A DNA stretch of 64,000 nt from Streptomyces parvus (GCF_014648875.1 NZ_BMRY01000001.1:541304-605303); one strand, 5' to 3'. Shown: positions 44,646 through 53,504, numbered from the stretch's first letter. Notes: a model not told the origin generated them from the sequence alone. Numbers and translations are program-made.

Positions 44646-47228
44646 GTGCCGCCTGCCCAGCACAGCCTGATGGTCCGCCTGCCGTCGGCCACCACCGACG
44701 CCGCACTCGACGCCGCACTCGCGGCGGCGGCCGGGCTGTGGTGGCCCGGGGACCACCGCCGTCCCCGCCTGTGGACGGAGTCCGTGCCCGCGCTGGCCGT
44801 GTCCGACACCGCGGCCGGGCGGCGCGCGGCCGAGGCCCGCCGCCCGGTCGCGCCCGGCCACCGGCTGCGCGCGGTGCTGCTGCGGTACGCGGACGAGCGG
44901 CGGGAAGAGGTGGCCGCGGGCCCCGACCTCGTCCTGACGGCCGCCGGATCCGCCCTGGACGCCCGGTCGTTGCGGCTCGTCGCCCGGGTGCTGCGGGGCG
45001 ACCTGGCCCCGGATGCGGTGACGCCGCTCGCCGGACCGCTCCCGCTCGACCTGCGCCTCGACGAGGAGACCCGCCGCCTCGCCTCGGCGCTCGCGCTCAC
45101 GGTCGGACGGTACGAGGGGGCGGCCGCGGTGCGCGTGGCCGTCCCCGTAACGGCCCGGGACCGGACGCCGTACGCGCTGGGGGCGCTCGACGGGTACGCG
45201 GTGTTCGCGGCGGACCTGTCGCCCGGCCGTACGGTCGCGGAGCTGCTGGCCACCGAGCCGGTCGCCCCGGCCGAGGGCGAGGAGCCACCCCTGTCGGAGC
45301 TGGTGGCGGGCGACGGAATCGGGCCCGCCACCCTGCCGACCGCCCCCGGCTCCCTTCCCGTACCGGCGCACCAGGTCCAGCGCGTCCGGCAGCAGTTGAT
45401 GACCAGTCCGCCCGACACCCCGCTCTCCCTGCTGAATCCGCTGAGCGAGGCGGAGTCCGCGGAGCAACGTGCCTTCGGAGCACCCCTCGACGCTCCGGCC
45501 TCCCCTCTCCGTATCGACGACGCCTTCGCCGCACAGGTCGCCGCCCGCCCCGACGCTCCCGCGCTCACCGCCGGGAGCACCACGCTGTCGTACGCCGAAC
45601 TGGACCGCCGTGCGGAGGTGTTGGCCGACGGCCTGTACGCCCACGGGGTCCGCCCCGGTGATCTCGTCGGACTCTGCCTGCCCCGCTCGACGGACCTGGT
45701 GGCGGCGATGCTCGCCGTGCTGAAGGCGGACGCGGTCCACGTACCGCTGGATCCGGAGCATCCGGCGGACCGGCGGGAGCGCACCGCGCGGGATGCCGGG
45801 GTCCGGCTGACGGTCGAGGACCCGGCGGCTCTCATCGGCCACCAGGCCCGCCCCGCCGCATCCCGCGGAGAGCCGGGCTCAGCCGCGTACGTCATCCACA
45901 CCTCGGGCTCGACCGGCCGCCCCAAGGGCGTCCTCGTCCCGCACGCCAACGTGACGGCTCTCGTCGACGCCGTGCGCGAGGACTTCGGCCTCTCCCCCGA
46001 CGACACCTGGACGTGTTTCCACTCGGCGGCCTTCGACTTCTCGGTGTGGGAGATCTGGGGCGCGCTGCTGACGGGCGGGCGGCTGGTGGTCGTGGACCAC
46101 TGGACCACCCGGTCGCCGGAGGACTTCCACGCCCTGCTGGTCCGGGAGCGGGTGAGCGTGCTGAGCCAGACCCCCTCGGCGTTCACCCAGCTCGCGGCGG
46201 CCGACCGGGTCGCAGAGGAAGCGGTGGGCGCCCGGCTGGTGGTGCTGGGCGGCGAACCGCTGGACGCCCGGCCGCTGCTGGACTGGTTCGACCGGCACCC
46301 GGAGGGCCGCTGCCGACTGGTGAACATGTACGGGATCACCGAGACCACCGTCCATGTCACGGCGGCCACGGTGACCCGGCGGGAGGCGCTCGCCGGTTCC
46401 CGGTCGGTGGGGCGGCCGCTGCCCGGCTGGTCGGTCCGGGTCCTGGACGCCCACGGGTCCCCGGTGCCGCCGGGTGCCCCCGGGGAGATCGTGGTGGGCG
46501 GGGCGGGTGTGGCGCTCGGCTATCTGAACCGGACCGCCCTGACCGCCGAACGCTTCGTCCCGGACCCCCTGGACCCGGCGGGGCGGCGGCTCTACCGCAG
46601 CGGGGACCTGGGGCGGCTGCTGCCCGACGGATCGCTGGAACACCTGGGCCGGATCGACGACCAGGTGAAGGTGCGGGGCTTCCGGATCGAGCCGGGCGAG
46701 ATCCGGCACGTACTGCTGGAGGACCCCGCGGTGTCGGCGGCGGCGGTCACCGTGTCCGGCAGCAACGGCGACGACGCGGCGGCCGTGCGGATCGACGCGT
46801 ACGTGGTTCCGGCCCCCGGGTCGGACGAGGACCCCGGCCCCGTACGGGAGCGGGCGGCCCGGCTGCTGCCGGCGCACATGGTGCCCTCGACGGTGACCGT
46901 GCTGTCCGCCCTCCCCCTCACCGCGAACGGCAAGCTGGACCCGGCCCGGCTGCCCGCGCCCGGGACGCGGCGCGATCCGGTCACCGCGCCGGCCTCCCCG
47001 CACGCGGCGTCTCCCGCCGCCGCCCTCGCCGCCGTCTGGTGCGACGTGCTCGGCGTCGAGGCGATCGGCCCGGACGACGACTTCTGGGATCTGGGCGGCA
47101 ATTCCCTGTACGCGATCCGGATCGGCACGCTCGCCCGGGAGCGCGGTCTGCCGGGCATCCCGCTGCGCCAGCTGTATCTGACGCCGACGCTGGGGGCGCT
47201 GTCCGAGGCCCTGGCCCTGGAGGCATGA
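44646..47228 (+). CDS. NRPS protein: vestigial condensation-like domain - adenylation - PCP
   Basis: This 860-residue protein has a shortened condensation-like region (about 1-255). Where HHxxxDG belongs it reads LTAAGSALDARSL, so the catalytic histidines are lost while the Asp is kept. The adenylation domain (about 285-765) has HTSGSTGRPKGV, NMYGITETTVHV, YRSGDLGRL, KVRGFRIEPGE and LPLTANGKLDP. Reading the specificity positions by eye gives DFWSVGMVHK, close to the threonine code DFWNIGMVHK. The PCP (about 785-860) has LGGNS (Ser 820). There is no thioesterase domain. It probably completes the module begun by the last C domain of the 1912-residue protein and may also load that protein's PCP. 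GTG 44646 has GAGGAG 8 nt upstream. Confidence 0.94.
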   Translation: MPPAQHSLMVRLPSATTDAALDAALAAAAGLWWPGDHRRPRLWTESVPALAVSDTAAGRRAAEARRPVAPGHRLRAVLLRYADERREEVAAGPDLVLTAAGSALDARSLRLVARVLRGDLAPDAVTPLAGPLPLDLRLDEETRRLASALALTVGRYEGAAAVRVAVPVTARDRTPYALGALDGYAVFAADLSPGRTVAELLATEPVAPAEGEEPPLSELVAGDGIGPATLPTAPGSLPVPAHQVQRVRQQLMTSPPDTPLSLLNPLSEAESAEQRAFGAPLDAPASPLRIDDAFAAQVAARPDAPALTAGSTTLSYAELDRRAEVLADGLYAHGVRPGDLVGLCLPRSTDLVAAMLAVLKADAVHVPLDPEHPADRRERTARDAGVRLTVEDPAALIGHQARPAASRGEPGSAAYVIHTSGSTGRPKGVLVPHANVTALVDAVREDFGLSPDDTWTCFHSAAFDFSVWEIWGALLTGGRLVVVDHWTTRSPEDFHALLVRERVSVLSQTPSAFTQLAAADRVAEEAVGARLVVLGGEPLDARPLLDWFDRHPEGRCRLVNMYGITETTVHVTAATVTRREALAGSRSVGRPLPGWSVRVLDAHGSPVPPGAPGEIVVGGAGVALGYLNRTALTAERFVPDPLDPAGRRLYRSGDLGRLLPDGSLEHLGRIDDQVKVRGFRIEPGEIRHVLLEDPAVSAAAVTVSGSNGDDAAAVRIDAYVVPAPGSDEDPGPVRERAARLLPAHMVPSTVTVLSALPLTANGKLDPARLPAPGTRRDPVTAPASPHAASPAAALAAVWCDVLGVEAIGPDDDFWDLGGNSLYAIRIGTLARERGLPGIPLRQLYLTPTLGALSEALALEA

Positions 47229-47255
47229 GAAGACCGGAAGGCAGGAAAAGGGACA

Positions 47256-47284
47256 GGGGGTGACCGCCCCACACGGTCACCCCC
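47256..47284. terminator. Bidirectional terminator at the right end of the cluster
   Basis: GGGGGTGACC (47256-47265) pairs perfectly with 47275-47284 around a 9-nt loop, between the NRPS gene and the convergent SGNH hydrolase gene. Confidence 0.85.
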
Positions 47285-47302
47285 CGGCTCACCGGCCCGT
47301 GG

Positions 47303-48856
47303 CTACGCGAAGCGCTGCTTCGCGCTGCCGTCGCACGTCTGGAGCTTGAGCGGGTCCTTCGCTCCCGCCAGCGTCAGACACAGGCCCGTCGCGGCGGCCG
47401 GGCGGATGGTGCCCGACTGCTGGACGAACTTCTGGTTGGCCGCGCCCGCGCAGTTCCACACGATGAGCGTGGCGCCCGGGTTGTACGTGGCGCCGGACAC
47501 GTCCAGGCACCGGTCGTGGCTGAGCGCGGTGCGCAGGGTCTGCGTACCGGCGTCGTACCACCAGTTCTGGTTGCGCCCGCCGTGGCAGTCCCAGCCGCCG
47601 ATGGCCGTGCCGTTACGGGTGACCGAGCCGGGCACGTCCACGCAGGTCCCGGTGGCCTCGTTCTTCAGCGGGGTGAACAGGTCGTCCCAGGCCTTGCCCG
47701 TCAGGACCGGGTTTCCCGTGCTCGCCGGGTCGGCGCAGCTCGCCTCGCGCAGTCCGGAGTCGTACAGCTGGGTCAGGCAGGAGGCGAAGGCCCGGTGGCC
47801 GGCCGCGTTGGGGTGGAACGACTGCCGGACCGAGTTCTCGTCGGGCAGGCCGGGCTTGCTCAGGTCGATGTAGAGGCCGCGCGCCCAGGGGGCCTCGCTG
47901 CACACCTCGTGGCCGTGGAAGAGGCGGGAGTTGTCGAGGTAGGAGGCCCCGGTGCTCGCGGCGGCCCTGCGCATCCCGGCCTGGAAGGCGGGTACGGCGG
48001 TGTTGCGGCCCCAGACGGTGTCGGAGTCGTAGCCGAGTCCGCCGCAGATCAGCTTGCCGGGAAAGTTCGGGTTGTCGCGGAAGTCCGGGCCGATCGGGCT
48101 CGGGTAGCCCATGAGGACGAGCTTGTAGTCGCTGTTCGCGTACCCGGCGTCGGTCATGACCGTCCGCAGATCGCGGACCGTCGACTCGACCTTGGGGACC
48201 AGCGCGTCGACGCGGGCCTGCCAGCCGCCCGCGTACTTCGGCTCGCAGGGTCCCTGGAGGGTGATGTAGCGGACCACGCAGTCGGTCATGACCGGGCCGA
48301 ACTGGAGGTCGTCGTTGGCCCCGGCGACCAGGACGATCATCTTGATCCGGGTGTTGCGGGCCTTGATCGCGAGGCTGTCGCTCTGCACGAGCTCGTCGGC
48401 GTACTGCTTGTTTCCGCCGATTCTGATGTTCCCGGTATAGGCGCCGGAGCACGAGACGTTGTACGTGACGTCCGCCGCGATGCCCGTGCGGTGGATGGCG
48501 GCCTCCGGGGAGCGGTGGCACCAGTTGTCCGGCCCGTTCGTTCCGGGGTCGTAGGTGCCGACGCCCTCGCCGGAGATCTCGCTGTCGCCGAGCGAGATCA
48601 GCCCGGTCTTCCGTTCGGCGAGCGGCCGCTCGGCGGGGCTGCCGTACAGCTGGGTGGCTTCGGCGGCCCGGACGGCTTCCAGCGCGGGCGGAAGAGGGGT
48701 GGATGCGATAGAGCTGGTAGCCGACTCCGTCGCGCCCGCGGGTCCGGCGGCGGCCATACCGCCGACGGCAGCCGCGAGAGCGACGGCGGCGGCGACGGTA
48801 CAGCGGAGCCGGCGAAGGCTTCGGAGCCCTCGAAGTCTGGTGCTGGTGCGCCTCAT
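47303..48856 (-). CDS. Secreted SGNH/GDSL-type hydrolase with ricin-type lectin domain
   Basis: This 517-residue exported esterase/lipase-like protein has a signal peptide at about 1-42 (Arg-rich start, then AAAVALAAAVGGMAAAG). The SGNH core follows, with block I SLGDSEISGEG (GDSE in place of the usual GDSL), block III LVAGANDDL, and a C-terminal His in SFHPNAAGHRAF. A ricin-type beta-trefoil lectin is at about 385-517 (CVDVPGSVTRNGT, then CLDVSGATYNPG, CLTLAGAKD; QxW-like NQNWWY). Many cysteines suggest disulfides. GGGAGG lies before ATG 48856. It lies beside the biosynthetic cluster but converges on it, so it is probably not part of it. Confidence 0.9.
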   Translation of the reverse strand: MRRTSTRLRGLRSLRRLRCTVAAAVALAAAVGGMAAAGPAGATESATSSIASTPLPPALEAVRAAEATQLYGSPAERPLAERKTGLISLGDSEISGEGVGTYDPGTNGPDNWCHRSPEAAIHRTGIAADVTYNVSCSGAYTGNIRIGGNKQYADELVQSDSLAIKARNTRIKMIVLVAGANDDLQFGPVMTDCVVRYITLQGPCEPKYAGGWQARVDALVPKVESTVRDLRTVMTDAGYANSDYKLVLMGYPSPIGPDFRDNPNFPGKLICGGLGYDSDTVWGRNTAVPAFQAGMRRAAASTGASYLDNSRLFHGHEVCSEAPWARGLYIDLSKPGLPDENSVRQSFHPNAAGHRAFASCLTQLYDSGLREASCADPASTGNPVLTGKAWDDLFTPLKNEATGTCVDVPGSVTRNGTAIGGWDCHGGRNQNWWYDAGTQTLRTALSHDRCLDVSGATYNPGATLIVWNCAGAANQKFVQQSGTIRPAAATGLCLTLAGAKDPLKLQTCDGSAKQRFA

Positions 48857-48961
48857 TGCGCCTCCCGGTAAGTGGTTACCCCCGGTATTTACTGGCTGGT
48901 AGGCCACTTGGGAATACAGAGAACAAGACAAGTGCTCATCTTTTTCAGGAGGTTTGAACAC

Positions 48962-50377
48962 ATGACTGACGCATCTGGTGACACGTCGGGTAATACCGGG
49001 TACCGGATCGAGCACGACTCGATGGGCGAGGTGCGGGTCCCCGCGCACGCCAAGTGGCGCGCGCAGACCCAGCGGGCGGTGGAGAACTTCCCCGTCTCCG
49101 GGCAGCGTCTGGAGCGGGCGCACATCGAGGCGCTGGCCCGGATCAAGGGCGCGGCCGCCAAGGTCAACGCCGAGCTCAAGGTGCTGGATCCGGACGTCGC
49201 CGCCGCGATCCAGGAGGCCGCCGCGGAGGTCGCCTCGGGCCGCTGGGACGAGCACTTCCCGGTCGACGTGTTCCAGACGGGGTCGGGCACCTCGTCGAAC
49301 ATGAACACCAACGAGGTGATCGCCACCCTGGCCACCGAGCGCCTCGGCCGCGAGGTCCACCCCAACGACCATGTGAACGCCTCGCAGTCGTCCAACGACG
49401 TCTTCCCGTCCTCCATCCACATCGCGGCCACCGCCGCCGTGACGGCCGATCTGATCCCGGCGCTCGATCACCTGGCCGATTCCCTGGGGCGGAAATCAGC
49501 CGAATTCGCGGAGGTCGTGAAGTCCGGCCGTACGCACCTGATGGACGCCACCCCGGTCACCCTCGGCCAGGAGTTCGGCGGCTACGCGGCGCAGATCCGC
49601 TACGGCGTGGAGCGGCTGCGCGCCTCCCTGCCCCGGCTCGCCGAACTGCCCCTGGGCGGTACGGCGGTGGGCACCGGCATCAACACCCCGCCCGGCTTCT
49701 CCGCCGCCGTGATCACGGAGGTCGCCGAGGCCACGGGGCTGCCGCTGACCGAGGCCCGCGACCACTTCGAGGCCCAGGGCGCGCGGGACGGGCTGGTGGA
49801 GACCTCGGGCCAGCTGCGGACCATCGCGGTGTCGCTGACGAAGATCTCCAACGATCTGCGGTGGATGGCCTCGGGTCCTCGCACAGGGCTCGCGGAGATC
49901 GCGCTGCCCGACCTCCAGCCGGGCTCGTCGATCATGCCGGGCAAGGTCAATCCGGTCATCCCGGAGGCGGTCCTGATGGTCGCCGCCCAGGTCACCGGCA
50001 ACGACGCGACGGTCGCCACGGCCGGCGCGGCGGGCAACTTCGAGCTGAACGTGATGCTCCCGGTGATCGCGAAGAACCTCCTGGAGTCCGTGCGGCTGCT
50101 GGCCAACGCCTCCAGGCTGCTCGCGGACCGTACGGTCGACGGCATCACCGCCGACGTCGAGCGGGCCCGCGCCTATGCCGAATCGTCCCCTTCGGTGGTG
50201 ACCCCGCTGAACAAGTACATCGGCTACGAGGAGGCGGCGAAGGTCGCGAAGAAGTCCCTGAAGGACGGAACGACGATCCGCGAGACGGTCCTGGCCTCGG
50301 GTTATGTCGAGCGCGGCGACCTGACGCTGGAACAGCTCGACGAGGCGCTGGACGTCCTGCGGATGACCCGTCCGTGA
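48962..50377 (+). CDS. fumC: Class II fumarate hydratase
   Basis: This 471-residue, iron-independent fumarase belongs to the aspartase/fumarase superfamily. The signature [11 protein letters not shown] is at about residue 320. [16 protein letters not shown] and [13 protein letters not shown] are substrate-binding blocks, and [17 protein letters not shown] carries the catalytic-site residues. A strong AGGAGG lies 9 nt before ATG 48962. It diverges from the SGNH hydrolase gene and precedes the DUF402 protein gene by 56 bp on the same strand. Confidence 0.97.
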   Translation: MTDASGDTSGNTGYRIEHDSMGEVRVPAHAKWRAQTQRAVENFPVSGQRLERAHIEALARIKGAAAKVNAELKVLDPDVAAAIQEAAAEVASGRWDEHFPVDVFQTGSGTSSNMNTNEVIATLATERLGREVHPNDHVNASQSSNDVFPSSIHIAATAAVTADLIPALDHLADSLGRKSAEFAEVVKSGRTHLMDATPVTLGQEFGGYAAQIRYGVERLRASLPRLAELPLGGTAVGTGINTPPGFSAAVITEVAEATGLPLTEARDHFEAQGARDGLVETSGQLRTIAVSLTKISNDLRWMASGPRTGLAEIALPDLQPGSSIMPGKVNPVIPEAVLMVAAQVTGNDATVATAGAAGNFELNVMLPVIAKNLLESVRLLANASRLLADRTVDGITADVERARAYAESSPSVVTPLNKYIGYEEAAKVAKKSLKDGTTIRETVLASGYVERGDLTLEQLDEALDVLRMTRP

Positions 50378-50433
50378 TCGTCGGGTGACCTGAGTCGCAG
50401 CGGGCCGGTGGGAGCGCTCCGTAAGATCTATCC

Positions 50434-51120
50434 ATGACAGGTACGGGAGAGTGCGCACGCTGGGCGCCGGGGGACCAGATCCTCTGGCGCTACCGCGACA
50501 ACGGCCGGGCCCACCGGACGGCCGGTGCCGCGCCCGTGCACATCTGCCGACCGGTGACCGTCGTGCAGGACACCGACGAGCTGCTCGCCGTCTGGATGGC
50601 GCCGGGCACCGAGTGCGTGCGGCCGGTCCTGGCGAACGGCACCCAGGTGCACGCCGAGCCGCTCGCCACCCGCTACACCGCGCCGCGCACCACGGCCCGC
50701 TCGACGTGGTTCGGCTCCGGGGTGCTGAAGCTGGCCCGGCCGGGCGACCCGTGGTCGGTGTGGCTGTTCTGGGACCGCGGCTGGATGTTCCGCAACTGGT
50801 ACGTGAACCTGGAGGAGCCCCGCACCCGGTGGTCCGGAGGGGTGGATTCCGAGGATCACTTTCTCGACATCTCCGTGAACCCCGACCGGAGCTGGAAATG
50901 GCTCGACGAGGACGAGTTCGCGCAGGCTCAGCACGTCGGCCTGATGGACCGCGGGACGGCCCGGCGGGTCCGGGAGGCGGGCCTGGCGGCGGTCGAGGTG
51001 ATCACCGGCTGGGGGTCGCCGTTCCGGGACGGCTGGGAGCACTGGCGGCCCGATCCGGGGTGGCAGGTTCCGCCGCTGCCGGATGACTGGGACCGCACCC
51101 CTGCCCGTATGCCGTCGTGA
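50434..51120 (+). CDS. DUF402 (FomD-like) protein
   Basis: This 228-residue protein carries a DUF402 domain like FomD and RNase E/G-associated phosphatases. Conserved elements are ARWAPGDQILWRYRDNG, VWLFWDRGWMFRNWYVNLEEP and DHFLDISVNPDRSWKWLDEDEF, where the Asp/Glu residues would bind metal ions. FomD-type members hydrolyse nucleotidyl or nucleoside diphosphate bonds. ATG 50434 begins the frame. The 56-bp gap suggests cotranscription with fumC, but no functional link is known. It is not accompanied by fosfomycin genes. Confidence 0.85.
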   Translation: MTGTGECARWAPGDQILWRYRDNGRAHRTAGAAPVHICRPVTVVQDTDELLAVWMAPGTECVRPVLANGTQVHAEPLATRYTAPRTTARSTWFGSGVLKLARPGDPWSVWLFWDRGWMFRNWYVNLEEPRTRWSGGVDSEDHFLDISVNPDRSWKWLDEDEFAQAQHVGLMDRGTARRVREAGLAAVEVITGWGSPFRDGWEHWRPDPGWQVPPLPDDWDRTPARMPS

Positions 51121-51504
51121 GACCCTGGGAGAACCCTTCGGGCGGCCTGGTCGGCAGGTCCGGTCGCACGGAGGGCCGATCGCCGCAACCAGCGGGCACC
51201 ACACCGGAACTGACCACAAGTCACCACACCGGTCGTGCGGAGCGACGGGCCACGGACCCGGACGTTCCGCGCGGTCGCGGGAGCCACTACGAGGGGGTGG
51301 AGACATGCACGCCGTCCGCTGCCCGCTCGCCGCGTCCGCTGCCGGAGGGGGCGCCTGTCGGCCATCTCCGCGGCGCTCGGTTTCGGCCCCTTCATCGGGG
51401 GCATCCGGTGACAGCCGTTGTTCTTCCCGCGCTTGCCGGGGCACAGTGACGCCCCACGAGGTGACTGCCTCATCCAACCGGCCCGGACGGACGGAATCCC
51501 ACGC
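51121..51504. other. Intergenic stretch with a possible 67-codon leader ORF
   Basis: No recognised gene lies in these 384 bases. An ATG at 51305 preceded by GGTGGAG opens a 67-codon frame (MHAVRCPLAASAAGGG and on) that ends in a GTGA overlap with the SpoIIE-type phosphatase start. Composition is not convincing as protein, so it may be a leader ORF or chance. Confidence 0.4.
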
Positions 51505-53412
51505 GTGACGGAGCACCCCACCTCCCACGAAGGCCGGCAGCCGCTGGCCGCCCGGCCGCAGGAGCGCGCCCGGCCCCGGCAGCAGGACGCCGCGGCCGCG
51601 GCCGCCGCTGCAGCGGTACCGGCTCCGGCCTCCGCGCCGAACCCGGGTCCCGGAGCGGCCGCCGTCGCCGACGCGCAGGCGGCCACCCGCCGTGAGGGCG
51701 ACCGGCTGCGGTTCGTCGGCGCGGCGACCCGGCGGATCGCCCGGGGCATAGATCTGGACGAGATCGTCCTCGGGCTGTGCCGGGCCAGTGTGCCGACGTT
51801 CTCCGACGCGATCCTGGTCTACCTCCGCGACCCGCTGCCGGTGGGCGACGAGCGCCCGGTGAGCCCGTTCGTCCTGCGGCTGCGGCGCAGCGACCGGCTG
51901 CGCGTCAGCGACGAGGAGGGCGCCGAGGCGGCCGGTTCCGAGACGGAGCGGCTGCGGCCGCTGATCCTCGACCCGCAGGCCGATCTGATGCCCGCCGCCG
52001 AGCTGTGCGAGGTGCGGGCGGGCGGTGCGCTGGCCGAGGTGCTGCGCGGGGTGCGGCCGGTCTTCGGCGACTCCGCGGCGGCGCGGGCCGCGCTGCCGGA
52101 GCTGCTCGGCCCCGGCCGGTCCGTCCCCACCGGGCACCGGGCGATCCTGGCCCCGCTGCGCGGCCGGCGGCGGGTCATCGGGGCGGCGGTCTTCGTGCGC
52201 GGCACCGAGCGCACCCCGTTCGAGGCCAGTGATCTGCTGGTCGCCGCGCAGTTGGCGACGCACACCGCGCTCGGCATCGACAAGGCCGTGCTGTACGGGC
52301 GCGAGGCCTACATCGCCGACGAGCTGCAGCGCACGATGCTGCCCGACTCGCTCCCCCAGCCCACCGGCGTCCGGCTCGCCTCGCGCTACCTCCCGGCGGC
52401 CGAGACGGCCCGGGTCGGCGGTGACTGGTACGACGCGATCCCGCTGCCCGGCAGCCGGGTCGCGCTGGTCGTCGGCGATGTGATGGGCCATTCCATGACC
52501 TCGGCGGCGATCATGGGCCAGCTCCGGACGACGGCGCAGACCCTGGCGCAGCTCGATCTGCCGCCGCAGGAGGTGCTGCACCACCTGGACGAGCAGGCGC
52601 AGCGGCTCGGCAGCGACCGGATGGCGACGTGCCTGTACGCGGTGTACGACCCGGTCGCGCACCGGATCACCATCGCCAACGCCGGGCACCCGCCGCCCGT
52701 GCTGCTGCATCTGGGCGGGCGGGCCGAGGTGCTGCGGGTGCCGCCGGGCGCCCCGATCGGGGTGGGCGGCGTCGACTTCGAGGCCGTCGAGCTGGACGCG
52801 CCCGCCGGGGCGACGCTGCTCCTCTACACCGACGGTCTGGTGGAGTCGCGGCTGCGGGACGTGTGGACGGGCATCGAGCAGCTGCGGGAGCGCCTGGCGG
52901 CGACCGCGCAGCTCACCGGGGACGACCACTCGCCGCCGCTGGAAGCGCTCTGCGACGACGTGCTGGACATGCTCGGGCCGGGCGACCGGGACGACGACAT
53001 CGCGCTGCTGGCCGCCCGTTTCGACGGGATCGCGCCGAGCGATGTGGCGTACTGGTATCTGGAGCCGGAGGACGCGGCCCCGCGCCGGGCCCGCCGGCTG
53101 GCCCGGCGGGCGCTGAGCCGCTGGGGTCTGGACGAGCTGGCCGACGAGGTGGAGCTGCTGGTCAGCGAGGTCGTCACCAACGCGGTGCGCTATGCGGAGC
53201 GGCCGGTGACCCTGCGGCTGCTGCGGACCGACATCCTGCGCTGCGAGGTCGGCGACGACTCCCCGCAGCTGCCGAGGCAGCGCCGGGCGCGCGAGACGGA
53301 CGAGGGCGGGCGCGGGCTGTTCCTGGTCAACCGGCTGGCCCGGCGGTGGGGAGCGACCCGCCTGTCGACCGGCAAGGTCGTGTGGTTCGAGATGGCGGCC
53401 CGGGCTCAGTAG
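51505..53412 (+). CDS. GAF/SpoIIE-type protein phosphatase with HATPase domain
   Basis: This 635-residue signalling protein has an Ala/Pro-rich N-terminus and then a GAF-like sensor (about 50-270; RRIARGIDLDEIVLGLCRAS, LATHTALGIDKAVLYGREAY). The SpoIIE PP2C core (about 285-510) has VGGDWYDAIPLPG, GDVMGHSMTSA, NAGHPPPVLL and YTDGLVESR. A HATPase_c_2 domain follows (about 525-635; ELLVSEVVTNAVRYA, DEGGRGLFLV). Phosphatase and kinase functions are thus in one chain, a form common in Streptomyces, probably acting on an anti-anti-sigma factor. GTG 51505 is the preferred start. It is related to the phosphatase at the left edge but lacks PAS domains. Confidence 0.9.
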   Translation: MTEHPTSHEGRQPLAARPQERARPRQQDAAAAAAAAAVPAPASAPNPGPGAAAVADAQAATRREGDRLRFVGAATRRIARGIDLDEIVLGLCRASVPTFSDAILVYLRDPLPVGDERPVSPFVLRLRRSDRLRVSDEEGAEAAGSETERLRPLILDPQADLMPAAELCEVRAGGALAEVLRGVRPVFGDSAAARAALPELLGPGRSVPTGHRAILAPLRGRRRVIGAAVFVRGTERTPFEASDLLVAAQLATHTALGIDKAVLYGREAYIADELQRTMLPDSLPQPTGVRLASRYLPAAETARVGGDWYDAIPLPGSRVALVVGDVMGHSMTSAAIMGQLRTTAQTLAQLDLPPQEVLHHLDEQAQRLGSDRMATCLYAVYDPVAHRITIANAGHPPPVLLHLGGRAEVLRVPPGAPIGVGGVDFEAVELDAPAGATLLLYTDGLVESRLRDVWTGIEQLRERLAATAQLTGDDHSPPLEALCDDVLDMLGPGDRDDDIALLAARFDGIAPSDVAYWYLEPEDAAPRRARRLARRALSRWGLDELADEVELLVSEVVTNAVRYAERPVTLRLLRTDILRCEVGDDSPQLPRQRRARETDEGGRGLFLVNRLARRWGATRLSTGKVVWFEMAARAQ

Positions 53413-53416
53413 CGGG

Positions 53417-53482
53417 CGGCTCTACGGACATGAGGGAGGGGCGGACCGATCGGTCCGCCCCTCCCTCATGTCCGTAGAGCCG
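53417..53482. terminator. Perfect 66-nt palindrome (33-bp arms), bidirectional terminator
   Basis: Positions 53417-53449 are the exact reverse complement of 53450-53482, with no spacer. It lies between two convergent genes, 5 bp after the phosphatase stop and 22 bp before the penicillin-binding protein stop. Confidence 0.9.
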
Positions 53483-53504
53483 TGTCCGTGGTGCTGTCAG
53501 GCCG

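Larger units (their letters stand above)
30131..47228. other. Hybrid PKS/NRPS biosynthetic gene cluster (candidate 3-amino-2-hydroxyacyl peptide)
   Basis: Eight genes form a compact cluster: a divergent regulator, an exporter, KS-AT-ACP, AMT-LLM-C-PCP-C, an M18 aminopeptidase, a type II thioesterase, a dehydrogenase and vestigial C-A-PCP. From the exporter on, stops and starts overlap at most junctions, so one long transcript is likely; the gaps are 58 bp before the thioesterase and 109 bp before the last gene. Terminators flank the block, and the neighbours are housekeeping genes. No MbtH-like gene, phosphopantetheinyl transferase or loading module was found in the window, so those would have to act from elsewhere. 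Confidence 0.9.

Noticed and set aside
50434..51120. Fosfomycin cluster suggested by the FomD-like protein
   Set aside because: No other fosfomycin genes are present; DUF402 proteins are widespread and the gene sits beside fumC among core genes.
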